Shown: one piece after another, positions 51,644 to 61,124 of the stretch | Layout: every line of letters starts with the position of its first letter | Numbering within the stretch: the first letter of the stretch is position 1 | Origin: Bacteroidota bacterium | Lineage (GTDB): Bacteria > Bacteroidota > Ignavibacteria > UBA10030 > UBA8401 | Length of the DNA: 64,000 nt | Assembly (NCBI GenBank): GCA_021796215.1 | Contig: JAJYOK010000001.1 | Location: 434,001-498,000, forward strand | Reading direction: 5' to 3' | The notes under the pieces: generated by a model | Told to the model about the DNA's origin: nothing | What the model saw: only the letters and a program-made list of their open reading frames with translations | The model's database searches: none | Translations under genes and position numbers: made by a program

Positions 51644-53890
51644 TTGCAGCTTACGTTTACTCATACGACTTATTTCCGAACATCTCTCTTTTTTTTCTGC
51701 ACTGTTCTGGCTCTCGCGCTTGTTGAAGTTTGTCCCGCTCAAAATTCCAATGCTTTGTCGCCTCTTCGTAAAACGGCGGACGATGACGCCACGAAGTACA
51801 CTGACATCGGCAATATCGGACTGACGATTACGAACTATGGAACGATTGGAAGCAACTTCAACACATGGCCCACGCAGCCGTCATGTGAATATCCTAAAGG
51901 ATCGCGCATTGAACATCTCGCAATCGGAGGTCTGTGGATTGGCGGAATTCTTCGCCGGGAAGGTGTGCCGCATGTTTCGACGGCATGGTCGGATTTGGAG
52001 AACACAAAAGGCGGTTTGATCACTGATGCAGAAATAACCAACGACCCCGGCTCACAAATCCTTCAGCGGTCCTCCTTATCCGGCGATCAATATTTCAATC
52101 TTGATGCGGTGAGCCATCAGGATTTGGTGATGGATTTCACTGATCGCTACACCAGAGTTCCTGATACCGGAGATTCGATTGCAACGCACACTCCGTTGAA
52201 CGTGGATATTCATTTGGAATCATACGCATGGAATTTTCCCTACGCGGATTTTTTTGTCGTGCTCAATTATACGATTAAGAATGTTGGCAACGATACGATA
52301 GACGGAATGTATGTCGGATTGTGGAATGATGCAGTTGTTCGTAATACGAACCTTTCCGGCAAGCCAAGTGGTTTCACGTTCTACAATGGAAAAGCAAAAG
52401 GATACATTGACAGTCTGCGGCTTGGGTACACATTTGATTGGAACGGATCACCGTACGGCCCTCCGGCAAATAGTTATTACGGTGTCAAGCTTTTAGGCGC
52501 CGACCCGTTTCCGTTGAAGAAAGATTCTTCCGGAAGTTTTTCAGACGCTCCGCTCGATTCGATAGGCGATCTTCACAAAGACACATACTATAATGCATGG
52601 ATCTACAGAGGGAACGGGCAGGACGTATACTTTTCTCCGGATCAGGATAACGATCCCGGCAATTGGTATCACGGTAAATATCAGCGGCTGTCGCAATCAA
52701 TGCCGAAAGCAAATATAGAAGCGCTGGCAACACCTATCGGACAATCTACGTCTGATCCTGCGACTTTGGGAGTTGCTCCATCGAATACTACCGACCTTCT
52801 TTCGACCGGACCGTTTCCTTCGCTGGCGCCGGGAGACAGCATCAATGTGGTGTTTGCCGTCGTGTGCGCGAAAAAATCCGGTATTGGTACAGCGAACGGT
52901 GATTATAAAAACCCATCGTTTCGTACAACATTGTACAACAACGCCAAATGGGCACAGCAGACGTATCAAGGCGAAGATATTAACGGGAATGATAAGCTTG
53001 ATCCCGGAGAAGATATTTTCGGCGATGGGATTCTACACCATTACGTTTTGCCGCAGCCGCCGCGTCAGCCTCGTGTTCGTGCAGAGGTGGAAAACCAACG
53101 TGCGGTAATTTATTGGGATCGCACACAAGCGGAGGAAAGCTTTGATCCCATCAGACGGAAATATACATTCGAAGGTTACAGAGTGTACCGTTCTGCAGCC
53201 GGGGCAGATATTCAGGACCCGTCAAATTTTGTTTTTTCCATGCAGCTTGTCGGCGACTATGATAAAGCAGACGACAACATTGGGTACAATACAGGTTTCG
53301 CTGCAATCAAGCTTGACAGTCCGAAAGTATTTCCCGGTGACACGGTTCAATACTGGTACCGTTTCCCGCCGAAGAACGATAATATCACAAGTCTTAACGG
53401 CTGGCAGTATTTATACGGTATTTCTGCTTATGACCAGGGAGATTCGGCAAACAACCTGCCGAGCCTTGAGTGCGCAAAGGTGATTGTTCGTGTTGTGCCC
53501 GGAACGATGGCAACGTCCGACAAGAATGCGGAAATCGGCGTGTATCCGAATCCGTATTATGCGGGTGCATCGTGGGACAAGCCGGGAGAACGTTCACGGA
53601 AAATTTATTTTTATAATTTACCGGCACACGCCGACATAAGAATTTATACGATGACCGGAGACCTTGTGGCGGATATTCCACACGATGCTTCGACGTACGA
53701 TGGCTCCGGCATTAAATGGTTCGATGATTTTTCCGGATTGGGCGTTCCGGCACATTTTGCCGGCGGCGAGCATGCATGGGATCTGATCTCGAAATACGAT
53801 CAGGCGATTGCAACTGGATTGTATTTGTTCACCGTAAAAGATCTCGACACCGGCAATGTGAAGCGTGGCAAGTTTGTGATTATTAAATGA
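51644..53890 (+). CDS. T9SS-exported surface protein, paralogue of the 4551 product
   Basis: 748 residues with a signal peptide (TSLFFFCTVLALALVEVCPAQ). The only start near it is TTG 51644 without a Shine-Dalgarno site, so the start is uncertain by a few codons; an in-frame stop lies at 51629. The body resembles the 1115-residue protein at 4551: it has NIGLTITNYGTIGSNFNTWP near the start, a calcium-loop-like GNDKLDPGEDIFGDGIL and a fibronectin III-like segment (QRAVIYWDRTQAEESF ... YRVYRSA). The C-terminus (YPNPYYAGASWD ... DIRIYTMTGDLVADI ... RGKFVIIK) is the PNPY variant of the T9SS tail. Function unknown. Confidence 0.78.
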   Translation: MQLTFTHTTYFRTSLFFFCTVLALALVEVCPAQNSNALSPLRKTADDDATKYTDIGNIGLTITNYGTIGSNFNTWPTQPSCEYPKGSRIEHLAIGGLWIGGILRREGVPHVSTAWSDLENTKGGLITDAEITNDPGSQILQRSSLSGDQYFNLDAVSHQDLVMDFTDRYTRVPDTGDSIATHTPLNVDIHLESYAWNFPYADFFVVLNYTIKNVGNDTIDGMYVGLWNDAVVRNTNLSGKPSGFTFYNGKAKGYIDSLRLGYTFDWNGSPYGPPANSYYGVKLLGADPFPLKKDSSGSFSDAPLDSIGDLHKDTYYNAWIYRGNGQDVYFSPDQDNDPGNWYHGKYQRLSQSMPKANIEALATPIGQSTSDPATLGVAPSNTTDLLSTGPFPSLAPGDSINVVFAVVCAKKSGIGTANGDYKNPSFRTTLYNNAKWAQQTYQGEDINGNDKLDPGEDIFGDGILHHYVLPQPPRQPRVRAEVENQRAVIYWDRTQAEESFDPIRRKYTFEGYRVYRSAAGADIQDPSNFVFSMQLVGDYDKADDNIGYNTGFAAIKLDSPKVFPGDTVQYWYRFPPKNDNITSLNGWQYLYGISAYDQGDSANNLPSLECAKVIVRVVPGTMATSDKNAEIGVYPNPYYAGASWDKPGERSRKIYFYNLPAHADIRIYTMTGDLVADIPHDASTYDGSGIKWFDDFSGLGVPAHFAGGEHAWDLISKYDQAIATGLYLFTVKDLDTGNVKRGKFVIIK

Positions 53891-53897
53891 GTAGATA

Positions 53898-53920
53898 GGC
53901 TCCATCTCAGAGACGGAGCC
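53898..53920 (+). terminator. Near-perfect stem-loop after the 51644 gene
   Basis: GGCTCCATCTC-A-GAGACGGAGCC: eleven pairs with one A/C mismatch and a one-base centre. It starts 7 nt after the stop. It lacks a T run, so it may act as a 3' stabiliser or weak terminator. Confidence 0.45.
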
Positions 53921-53969
53921 CATCTTATCTCACAAAATTATTAACATTTTAAGGAAGGAGAGAAAAAAA

Positions 53970-56261
53970 ATGAAAAAACTGCTATTGCTCGCTGCGTTTT
54001 TTCTTGCAACCGCAGGTTATGCATTTGCACAGCCAGCGGCTCACAAAACAGTTCGTGTAACGTCGCTGGATAAAACCAAAACGATTATTACCCCGGAGGT
54101 GACGATTCACGATATCCAGTTTGTATCCGACTCAGCCCTGCATGTTTGTGATTCGCTCGGTTATTCCAATGTTTCCCAATGGATGGCACAAACGTCCCAA
54201 TACTTGAGTGACACTGTAACCGTTACTGTGCTTGTATCGGTTCCACCGGATGTTATTACGTATACGAATCATGGCATTACAATGGATGTTGTTGACACGG
54301 GCTCACTTGGTTCACAGCCATGGAGCGGTATTCTTGTTCGCTGGCCTGTTTCAGGAGATCAAAGTGGTGCTGCCGGTGCAGGCTTTTATGTCAACCAAGG
54401 CGACATTATACAAATGACAGGTCAGATCCAAGAATTTCCGTCAAATGCGATGAACAGCCTTACTCAATTTGCCCCTCTTCCGGACTATCCGATAACTCTA
54501 ATTTCAGAAAACAACCCTCTTCCTGACCCTGTACACTTAACTGTCTCAGAATTTAATGTCGGACAAAACGATGGGAGCGACATTAGGTTTTCAACTGGCG
54601 AGCAATGGGAGGGGAAAGAAGTTTATTTTACCGACGTTACGGTGACCGGAAACGTTAATAACACCAGGGGGACTTTTGAGTTTGTAGATAATCAAAGTAA
54701 TCATCTCTCAGATTATGATTGGTCGTATCATTTTACGCTGGATACAACCAGCGTTGATAGAGTAGGAGAACCTCAGGATACCTCTTACCATGTGCCGCCT
54801 CTTGGAACAACTATTGATACGATTCGCGGTTATATCTCCACATCATCTGGAGGAGAAGCGAAGCGCGGTTACCGTATATGCCCGATATTTCCCGGCGATA
54901 TTGTATATGGCGCTACGGGTCCGGGAGTTTCAACGCAGAGACGTTATCCGGTTGTTGTAGCCAAGGATTCTACACCGCTTATCACTGTAAAAGCATTTAA
55001 GCAATTGAATCCTTTTGCAACAACGTACGACGTTGACACCGTTCAATTGTATTACAGCGTTGATAACGGTGCATGGCAGAAAATTGGAATGACCGCTGCA
55101 CAACCGTCAGTAGATTCACTCTATCAAGGAAATATTCCTGCACAATCTGTGGGAAGCACTGTCCGGTATTTTGTAAAAGTGAGAGACAAGGATTCACTTA
55201 CCACACTTCTAGCAAACGCCGGCGGTCTTACGCAGTTTGACAGTACGAGCGGATTTTTCTTCTACAAAGTTCTTGATCGTACAGCGCAGCCGCTTCTTTC
55301 GATTCAGGATATTCAAACAACGCCATATACAAATGGACGAAGTGCGTATGTCGGTGCAGTGGATTCTGTCGGTGGAATTGTTACGGCAGACACCGCCAGT
55401 TTACTCTTAACACCACGTAGCAGCGACGGCTCTAATGCCTATTATATCCAGAGCGGGTCGCAAAAGTTCAGTGGATTGTGGGTTGTCGGTCCCGATTCGC
55501 TCTTAACAAAGCTTGTGAATGGCGACAGCGTTGTTGTTACAGGAACGATTGCGGAAAATTTTGATGTCACACGTTTAGAAGCTGTGACTGCAGCCCGCGT
55601 TGTTTCTCACGGTAACCCTCTTCCGGCTCCTGTCAAGCTAAGGACATCTATTTTTGGCGGAGCAGCGAGCAATGGAAATCTTGCCGCAGAGCCGTATGAA
55701 AGCATGTTGGTCGAATTCGATTCGGTGACGGTTATGAATGTTGCACCGGTGTATCAACAGCCGGATTTTTCCGTACAGGACAATAGCGGCATAGAGATGC
55801 TTGTGCATAACGACGGCCGCAACATGTATCTTGACAGCACAGGCATTAATACAAGCTTCAAAGTTGGTAATACAATCGGCAAGCTGTTCGGTATTATTTA
55901 TTATCAAAACAGCCGCTACAAACTTGAGCCACGTACGAACGCTGATTTTGTAGACGTTGTTGTCACTGCCGTGCAGCGTACACGTCCTGAGATGCCGAAG
56001 CAGTACGCACTTGATCAGAATTTCCCTAATCCGTTCAATCCAAGCACAACCATTCGCTACGCTATCCCTGCGGAAGCGAAAGTAACGTTGAAAATATATA
56101 ACCTCATCGGACAGGAAGTGGCGACGCTGGTGAATACTAACCAGATGGTCGGAACGTATTCAGTGCAGTTCGATGCTTCGAAGTTGTCAAGCGGCGTGTA
56201 CTTCTATCGTTTGAGCGCCGGTTCGTTTGTGCAAACGAAGAAGTTATTGCTGCTGAAGTAA
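53970..56261 (+). CDS. Secreted protein with repeated OB-like domains and T9SS tail
   Basis: 763 residues; ATG preceded by AAGGAAGGAG. Signal peptide LLLLAAFFLATAGYAFAQ. Two related segments are visible (about 95-265 and 440-660), each with a TGQI/TGTI strand, a NPLP-DPV or NPLP-APV phrase and a V-x-F-x-DVTV or VEFDSVTV strand, as in OB-fold-like modules of secreted nucleases and adhesins. The tail FPNPFNPSTTIRYAIP ... IYNLIGQEVATL ... KKLLLLK is a canonical type A T9SS domain. No nuclease motif was found. It is likely a surface protein exported with its neighbours. Confidence 0.78.
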   Translation: MKKLLLLAAFFLATAGYAFAQPAAHKTVRVTSLDKTKTIITPEVTIHDIQFVSDSALHVCDSLGYSNVSQWMAQTSQYLSDTVTVTVLVSVPPDVITYTNHGITMDVVDTGSLGSQPWSGILVRWPVSGDQSGAAGAGFYVNQGDIIQMTGQIQEFPSNAMNSLTQFAPLPDYPITLISENNPLPDPVHLTVSEFNVGQNDGSDIRFSTGEQWEGKEVYFTDVTVTGNVNNTRGTFEFVDNQSNHLSDYDWSYHFTLDTTSVDRVGEPQDTSYHVPPLGTTIDTIRGYISTSSGGEAKRGYRICPIFPGDIVYGATGPGVSTQRRYPVVVAKDSTPLITVKAFKQLNPFATTYDVDTVQLYYSVDNGAWQKIGMTAAQPSVDSLYQGNIPAQSVGSTVRYFVKVRDKDSLTTLLANAGGLTQFDSTSGFFFYKVLDRTAQPLLSIQDIQTTPYTNGRSAYVGAVDSVGGIVTADTASLLLTPRSSDGSNAYYIQSGSQKFSGLWVVGPDSLLTKLVNGDSVVVTGTIAENFDVTRLEAVTAARVVSHGNPLPAPVKLRTSIFGGAASNGNLAAEPYESMLVEFDSVTVMNVAPVYQQPDFSVQDNSGIEMLVHNDGRNMYLDSTGINTSFKVGNTIGKLFGIIYYQNSRYKLEPRTNADFVDVVVTAVQRTRPEMPKQYALDQNFPNPFNPSTTIRYAIPAEAKVTLKIYNLIGQEVATLVNTNQMVGTYSVQFDASKLSSGVYFYRLSAGSFVQTKKLLLLK

Positions 56262-56292
56262 AATTAAAGCAATGATTGCTTGATGAGAAAAA

Positions 56293-56376
56293 GTCATTCT
56301 GAGGAGCGAAGCGACGAAGAATCCAATGTGTGATTTGAATTTAAGTTTATGGATTCTTCGCTTCGCTCAGAATGAC
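56293..56376 (+). repeat. Inverted repeat element (GTCATTCTGAG family)
   Basis: Left arm GTCATTCTGAGGAGCGAAGC with GACGAAGAATCCA, right arm TGGATTCTTCGCTTCGCTCA with GAATGAC, separated by about 25 AT-rich bases. The arms match apart from a few inserted bases. Its GTCATTC ends resemble those of the repeats at 4420 and 20388. Confidence 0.8.
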
Positions 56377-56463
56377 AGCAGAAAATAGTTTCTTACAGTT
56401 TTTTGCTTGAGTGACTTAACTGTTCACTGATGTTTGCACTTTGGTTATTGCAGTAATGTCAAC

Positions 56464-58233
56464 ATGAAAATTTTCTACAATCTCGGAATATTTTTTATTA
56501 CAGTTCTTCTCTTCGGCAGTTGTTCGAAACAGTTTCCAAACCAGCCGAACCCGAACGCGCTTCCGCAAACACGATTGTGGCTTACGCCCGAACCTGTGTT
56601 GCACGAATCAATTTCGCGTCAGCATGTGTATTGGTATGGTGAGGACCCGGACGGACGTGTTATCGGTTATCTCATTGCTGTCGGCAACCTCAAGCCGGCG
56701 CCGAACTCTCTTCCATTTCCCGACACGCTGACATACACGTGGACGACAAAAAGCGATACGTTACTTGCACTGCCGCTTCGTGCGCTCAGGGATAGTTTTA
56801 CAGTCATCGTGCGTGCGGTTGACAATACATTCAAATCTGCGTCACTGCTTCCGGAAGGAGCAATAATCAAAATGACGCCGCAGCCGTATTGGGATTTAGA
56901 TACGGACAGCGTTCTCAGCGGCAGTGATATTGTTTTGAATGGCTTTCAAACTGCCGCAGACCCGAAAGGAGCGATTCTTCTCCTCCCGATTCGTAACACG
57001 CCACCCACAGTGCAGTTTGCCGCAAATCCTGTGGATTCAATAACGTATGAGCAGCCGGATACCACTTTCACTGTGGCAACATTTTCGTGGGTCGGGCATG
57101 ACCTTGACGGCGATGCAACAATTACCGATTACCGCATTGCGCTCAATGATACAACATTGCCGACAAGCTGGATTACTATCAACGGTTCTCCAAAATTTGT
57201 TACGCTTTCCGTGCCTCGTTCTGTGAGTGACAATGCAACAGGTGCCGTGAGCGCAACCGTGTACACAGGGACATATCCCAACTTACAAAATCGCGGGACG
57301 ATTTCCGGTTTGAAATTGGACGCGACCAATGTTTTTTATGTTGAAGCACATGATATTGCGGGCGAATACAGCAAAGCGGTACACATGCCTTCTGATACGA
57401 CAAAGAAAAAATGGTTTGTGAAAAAACCGAAAGGAAGTACACTGCTGATTGCTGATTACGATTCTTACATAGGTGGGGTGGGGCATGCCGACACCAGCGT
57501 GTTGAATGCCTATCGAAGCATTTTCACAGACGTCGGTGGTGTTTTGAGTACCTTTGATGTGCTTGATGTTGGCTACGGGTTCTCATCTGCTCAAGATAAA
57601 TACACGCAGTCGCTTTATCAAAAGTACGGCAATCTCGTTCCGGTCAATCTGAATCCAGCATTCATTATGACTCTTCAGTTGTACAAATTTGTGTACTGGT
57701 TCAGCGATCTTTACCCAAGTTATACGCCTGCACGGATCGGTTTGTTTTATTATCTTCAGCAGGGAGGAAAAGCAATTTTCTCGACAACATTTCCCCCATA
57801 CAACATTATTTCTTTTCCGGATGTTCAGGCATTAAATGATTTCGCTCCGATAGACAGTGTTTCATCAGACCCGCTTTCCACATCGTCGAATCCTACCAAT
57901 GCCGACAGCCGCATTTCGGTTGGAACGAAAGTCATTCCATATGATACGACGAGCGGCTATCCAGTGTTGACGTTTGGACCTCCGCCGATTCCCGGCGCTC
58001 AATATTTGAACTTTAATTGGCGCCGCATTTATAAGCGAGCGGATGCGCAATATATTTATAAGATTGATTCATCATCAACAGGCAGGTATCTTGGAAGCCC
58101 AACTATTGCCGTGATTGATAATGCAAAGACATTTGTTCTGTTTGCACTTCCGGTGCATTATCTCAATAACGATCACACAGCATTAAAAGCATTCTTTCAC
58201 AAAGTTATTGTTGATGAGTTTGGATTTCAATGA
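56464..58233 (+). CDS. Hypothetical surface lipoprotein
   Basis: 589 residues from ATG 56464; the frame opens at 56434, ten residues earlier, but the lipoprotein signal (LGIFFITVLL, lipobox FGSC) starts cleanly at 56464. The mature part opens with a fibronectin-like region (HVYWYGEDPDGRVIGYLIAV; later FSWVGHDLDGDATITDYRIA), then an alpha/beta half with LLIADYDSYIGG and YYLQQGGKAIFSTTFPPYN, resembling the flavodoxin/GATase-like folds seen in carbohydrate-related lipoproteins. It overlaps the downstream receptor start by 4 nt, so the two are coupled, as SusD-like lipoproteins often are, though it is not a SusD homologue. Confidence 0.7.
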   Translation: MKIFYNLGIFFITVLLFGSCSKQFPNQPNPNALPQTRLWLTPEPVLHESISRQHVYWYGEDPDGRVIGYLIAVGNLKPAPNSLPFPDTLTYTWTTKSDTLLALPLRALRDSFTVIVRAVDNTFKSASLLPEGAIIKMTPQPYWDLDTDSVLSGSDIVLNGFQTAADPKGAILLLPIRNTPPTVQFAANPVDSITYEQPDTTFTVATFSWVGHDLDGDATITDYRIALNDTTLPTSWITINGSPKFVTLSVPRSVSDNATGAVSATVYTGTYPNLQNRGTISGLKLDATNVFYVEAHDIAGEYSKAVHMPSDTTKKKWFVKKPKGSTLLIADYDSYIGGVGHADTSVLNAYRSIFTDVGGVLSTFDVLDVGYGFSSAQDKYTQSLYQKYGNLVPVNLNPAFIMTLQLYKFVYWFSDLYPSYTPARIGLFYYLQQGGKAIFSTTFPPYNIISFPDVQALNDFAPIDSVSSDPLSTSSNPTNADSRISVGTKVIPYDTTSGYPVLTFGPPPIPGAQYLNFNWRRIYKRADAQYIYKIDSSSTGRYLGSPTIAVIDNAKTFVLFALPVHYLNNDHTALKAFFHKVIVDEFGFQ

Positions 58234-61124
58234 TAATGAAACTGAAATTACGCAAAATATATCAGAAGAACTTTCTACGGGCTCCGGTCTTCGCGGGAAT
58301 GACGCTGCTCTTTGTTTTGTTTTCTGCTGCCGCATTTCCACAGACAACCCTGACGGAGTCCTCGACCGGTACGATTAAAGGTAAAATTACCGACTCAAAA
58401 ACTGGTGAAGGACTTCCGAGCGTTAATATTGTTCTCAAAGGAACATACTACGGCGCGGCAAGCGATTTCGACGGGAATTACAAAATTGAAAAGGTAAATC
58501 CCGGCACCTACAATCTTGCAATCACGCTGCTCGGTTATAAAGCGACCGAATATACCGGTGTCAAAGTGGAAGCCGGAAAAGCGGTGGAGATCAATGTGAA
58601 GCTCGAAGAAACCGCGTTGACTCTTGGAAAAGAAGTTGTCATTGTCGGAGAGAAACCGCTTTTCGATATCGAACAAACATCGAGCGCGCGCACTGTGAGC
58701 GGGCAGGATATTAAAGTTGCAGCAGTTCAAACAGTGCAGGATGTGGTTGGGCTTCAAACCGGTGTTGTCCAAAGCGATAACGAAATTCATATCCGTGGAA
58801 GCCGCGGTTACGAAAATGCTTACCTTGTTGACGGAGTTCCTGTGCAGGATATTCTTGGAGGAACAGGTTTCGGACTTCAGATCAGCCCGGATGCAATTCA
58901 GCAAATGGAAGTGATCACCGGCGGATATAATGCAGAATATGGACAAGCAACATCGGGCATTGTCAGCATTACAACAAAAGACGGTACAACGACATACAAT
59001 GGCGGGATTTCGTACAAAACCGATCAAATTTGGGGAGCAAATTCCCGCGCGAATACCAATACGGATATTTTCGAAGGAAATGTGAGCGGTCCCATTCCTC
59101 TTGCTGATTTACTATTGCCAGGAAGTTTAAGCTTCTTCGGGACATTCAGCGCGAATGTGACGGACGGCTATACGCGCTGGGTGCAGACGCTCGACAGTTA
59201 CGGAAAACCGAACGGCTATGAATCCGTAGCGCCCCACGCTCTGGTGTCGTCCATTTTTTATGGGAGTAGGTTTACACCGCGCCTCGCAAACAATTATTCG
59301 TGGACTGGAAAGCTGACATGGAAACCATCGGCAACCGAAAAGCTTGCGTACTCATACAATGAATCTGTTTCGATTGATCAAAACTCGGCGACGATTCAAA
59401 CGGCGCTTGAGTACGAAGAGCCGTCGCCGGGTTTTCAGTACGCGTTCAAAAATATTCTGGACAGCGCGAATACGTTCACCCAGATCAACATCCAGCAGAC
59501 GATAGCGTGGACGCACACGATTGATCCGAAATCATTTTACGAGATTCATCTCAGCCGTTACACAGCTCACGTGCGCGGCGATGCAAACGGAAAAGATTAC
59601 ACGCAATATAACGAGCCGAAAGATATTGTTTCATTCCCGATCGAGTATTACAACCGCGGGCAGGATACTGTCGGCGTTATTCCCGGAGATGGTTTTTATG
59701 ATACGGGAGGTCCGTTTGAATGGCGCGACCATTTTATTGATGATATCGGCTTCAAGTTTGATTTCACTAATTTCTTCACGGAGAAAAATAAATTCAAAAC
59801 CGGCATTGAATCTCATTTCCAAACGTTGCAGATGATTGATATTACCGATCCGTGGATCAAGCCGCTCGGTTTGAATAACGATATTTATCGTGTGAGCCCG
59901 GCCTCAGGCGCCTTGTATGCGCAGGACAATATCACAATCAGCGGTATGGTACTGAACTTTGGACTTCGTTTCGATTACTGGTTCCCCGGAAAATATGTTG
60001 ACGATGCGATCAATAATCCTGATGTTCCTCTCGCTTCAGATGAGATCCGGCAGCAATATAAGCAGGAAACATATTCATTCTTCGGACACCGGTGGAAAGG
60101 AAGAATCAGCCCGCGTCTTGGAATATCTCACCCCGTTTCTGATAATCAAACGCTCTTTTTCTCGTACGGACATTTTTCAAAACTTCCGCAGCCGACGTAT
60201 GTGTATTCGAAGCTGACTTCGAGCAGTGCTCAATCTACAGTTCAGACAATCGGCAATCCCAATCTCAATCCTGAAACGACTGTGGCGTACGAACTTGGAC
60301 TCCGGAATCAAATCACCGAAGACGATGTGCTGACAGTAACAGCGTATTACAAAGACATTTTCGATTACATCACAGCACGAACAGTACGCGCGACGAACGC
60401 GCGGTTTGCGAGCGGCACCTATACAACGTACGTCAATTCGGATTATGCAAGGACGCGCGGTATTGAAATTGAGTATAACAAACGTATCGGGCGAAATTTC
60501 CGCGGGACGCTCTCCGGCTCGTACTCGATAGCGACAGGAAAGAGCTCAGCAGCAAATGAAGCGTTATATAATTTGGTAACGAATGGAATCGAAACCACGA
60601 TTAAAGAAAGCTACGTTCCATGGGACAGGCCGCTTCAAGCATCACTGAATCTTAATTTCAATGTTCCGAAAAACGAACCGATATTTGGATTCGCTCCCGG
60701 TGTCCTGGACGATTACAATCTTTTTGCCCGCGTGTTTTTTGAGTCAGGGCACCGTTACACGCCGCAAATTTTTTCCGGATATGATGTGAACGGCAGGCCG
60801 CAATATCTTACCGATTACAATAACATTGATGCGGCGGTAGGGCAGAACTGGTTCTACGTCAATTTGAATTTTGAAAAATATATAAATTTCGGTCCGGTAA
60901 AATTAACACTGAGTCTCGAGGTTAAAAATCTTTTGAACAATCAAAATGCGCAGATCATCAACCCAGTCACCGGGCGAGCCTATGAGTATGGCGACAATGT
61001 TCCGTCGTCATATAATGACCCGCGCTATCCGCAGCTTCAGGGGACGATTTCGCCGTTCCCGTATAATCCCGCGCGCTACCTCACGCCGCGGACAGCAAAT
61101 GTCGGGCTTGCATTGAGATTCTGA
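58230..61124 (+). CDS. TonB-dependent outer-membrane receptor with carboxypeptidase-regulatory-like domain
   Basis: 964 residues; ATG overlaps the lipoprotein stop by 4 nt. The signal peptide core is GMTLLFVLFSAAAF. Residues 22-24 and the codons before them (TTCGCGGGAATGAC) match the end of the repeat at 20388, so M24 (58299) could be an alternative start. A regulatory beta-sandwich (about 47-125; GTIKGKITDSKTGEGLPSVN), a plug (about 145-250; DGVPVQDILGGTGFG, NAEYGQATSGIVS) and a 22-strand-type barrel follow. It resembles the receptor at 1720. The ligand is unknown; the lipoprotein upstream could be its partner. Confidence 0.9.
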   Translation: MIMKLKLRKIYQKNFLRAPVFAGMTLLFVLFSAAAFPQTTLTESSTGTIKGKITDSKTGEGLPSVNIVLKGTYYGAASDFDGNYKIEKVNPGTYNLAITLLGYKATEYTGVKVEAGKAVEINVKLEETALTLGKEVVIVGEKPLFDIEQTSSARTVSGQDIKVAAVQTVQDVVGLQTGVVQSDNEIHIRGSRGYENAYLVDGVPVQDILGGTGFGLQISPDAIQQMEVITGGYNAEYGQATSGIVSITTKDGTTTYNGGISYKTDQIWGANSRANTNTDIFEGNVSGPIPLADLLLPGSLSFFGTFSANVTDGYTRWVQTLDSYGKPNGYESVAPHALVSSIFYGSRFTPRLANNYSWTGKLTWKPSATEKLAYSYNESVSIDQNSATIQTALEYEEPSPGFQYAFKNILDSANTFTQINIQQTIAWTHTIDPKSFYEIHLSRYTAHVRGDANGKDYTQYNEPKDIVSFPIEYYNRGQDTVGVIPGDGFYDTGGPFEWRDHFIDDIGFKFDFTNFFTEKNKFKTGIESHFQTLQMIDITDPWIKPLGLNNDIYRVSPASGALYAQDNITISGMVLNFGLRFDYWFPGKYVDDAINNPDVPLASDEIRQQYKQETYSFFGHRWKGRISPRLGISHPVSDNQTLFFSYGHFSKLPQPTYVYSKLTSSSAQSTVQTIGNPNLNPETTVAYELGLRNQITEDDVLTVTAYYKDIFDYITARTVRATNARFASGTYTTYVNSDYARTRGIEIEYNKRIGRNFRGTLSGSYSIATGKSSAANEALYNLVTNGIETTIKESYVPWDRPLQASLNLNFNVPKNEPIFGFAPGVLDDYNLFARVFFESGHRYTPQIFSGYDVNGRPQYLTDYNNIDAAVGQNWFYVNLNFEKYINFGPVKLTLSLEVKNLLNNQNAQIINPVTGRAYEYGDNVPSSYNDPRYPQLQGTISPFPYNPARYLTPRTANVGLALRF

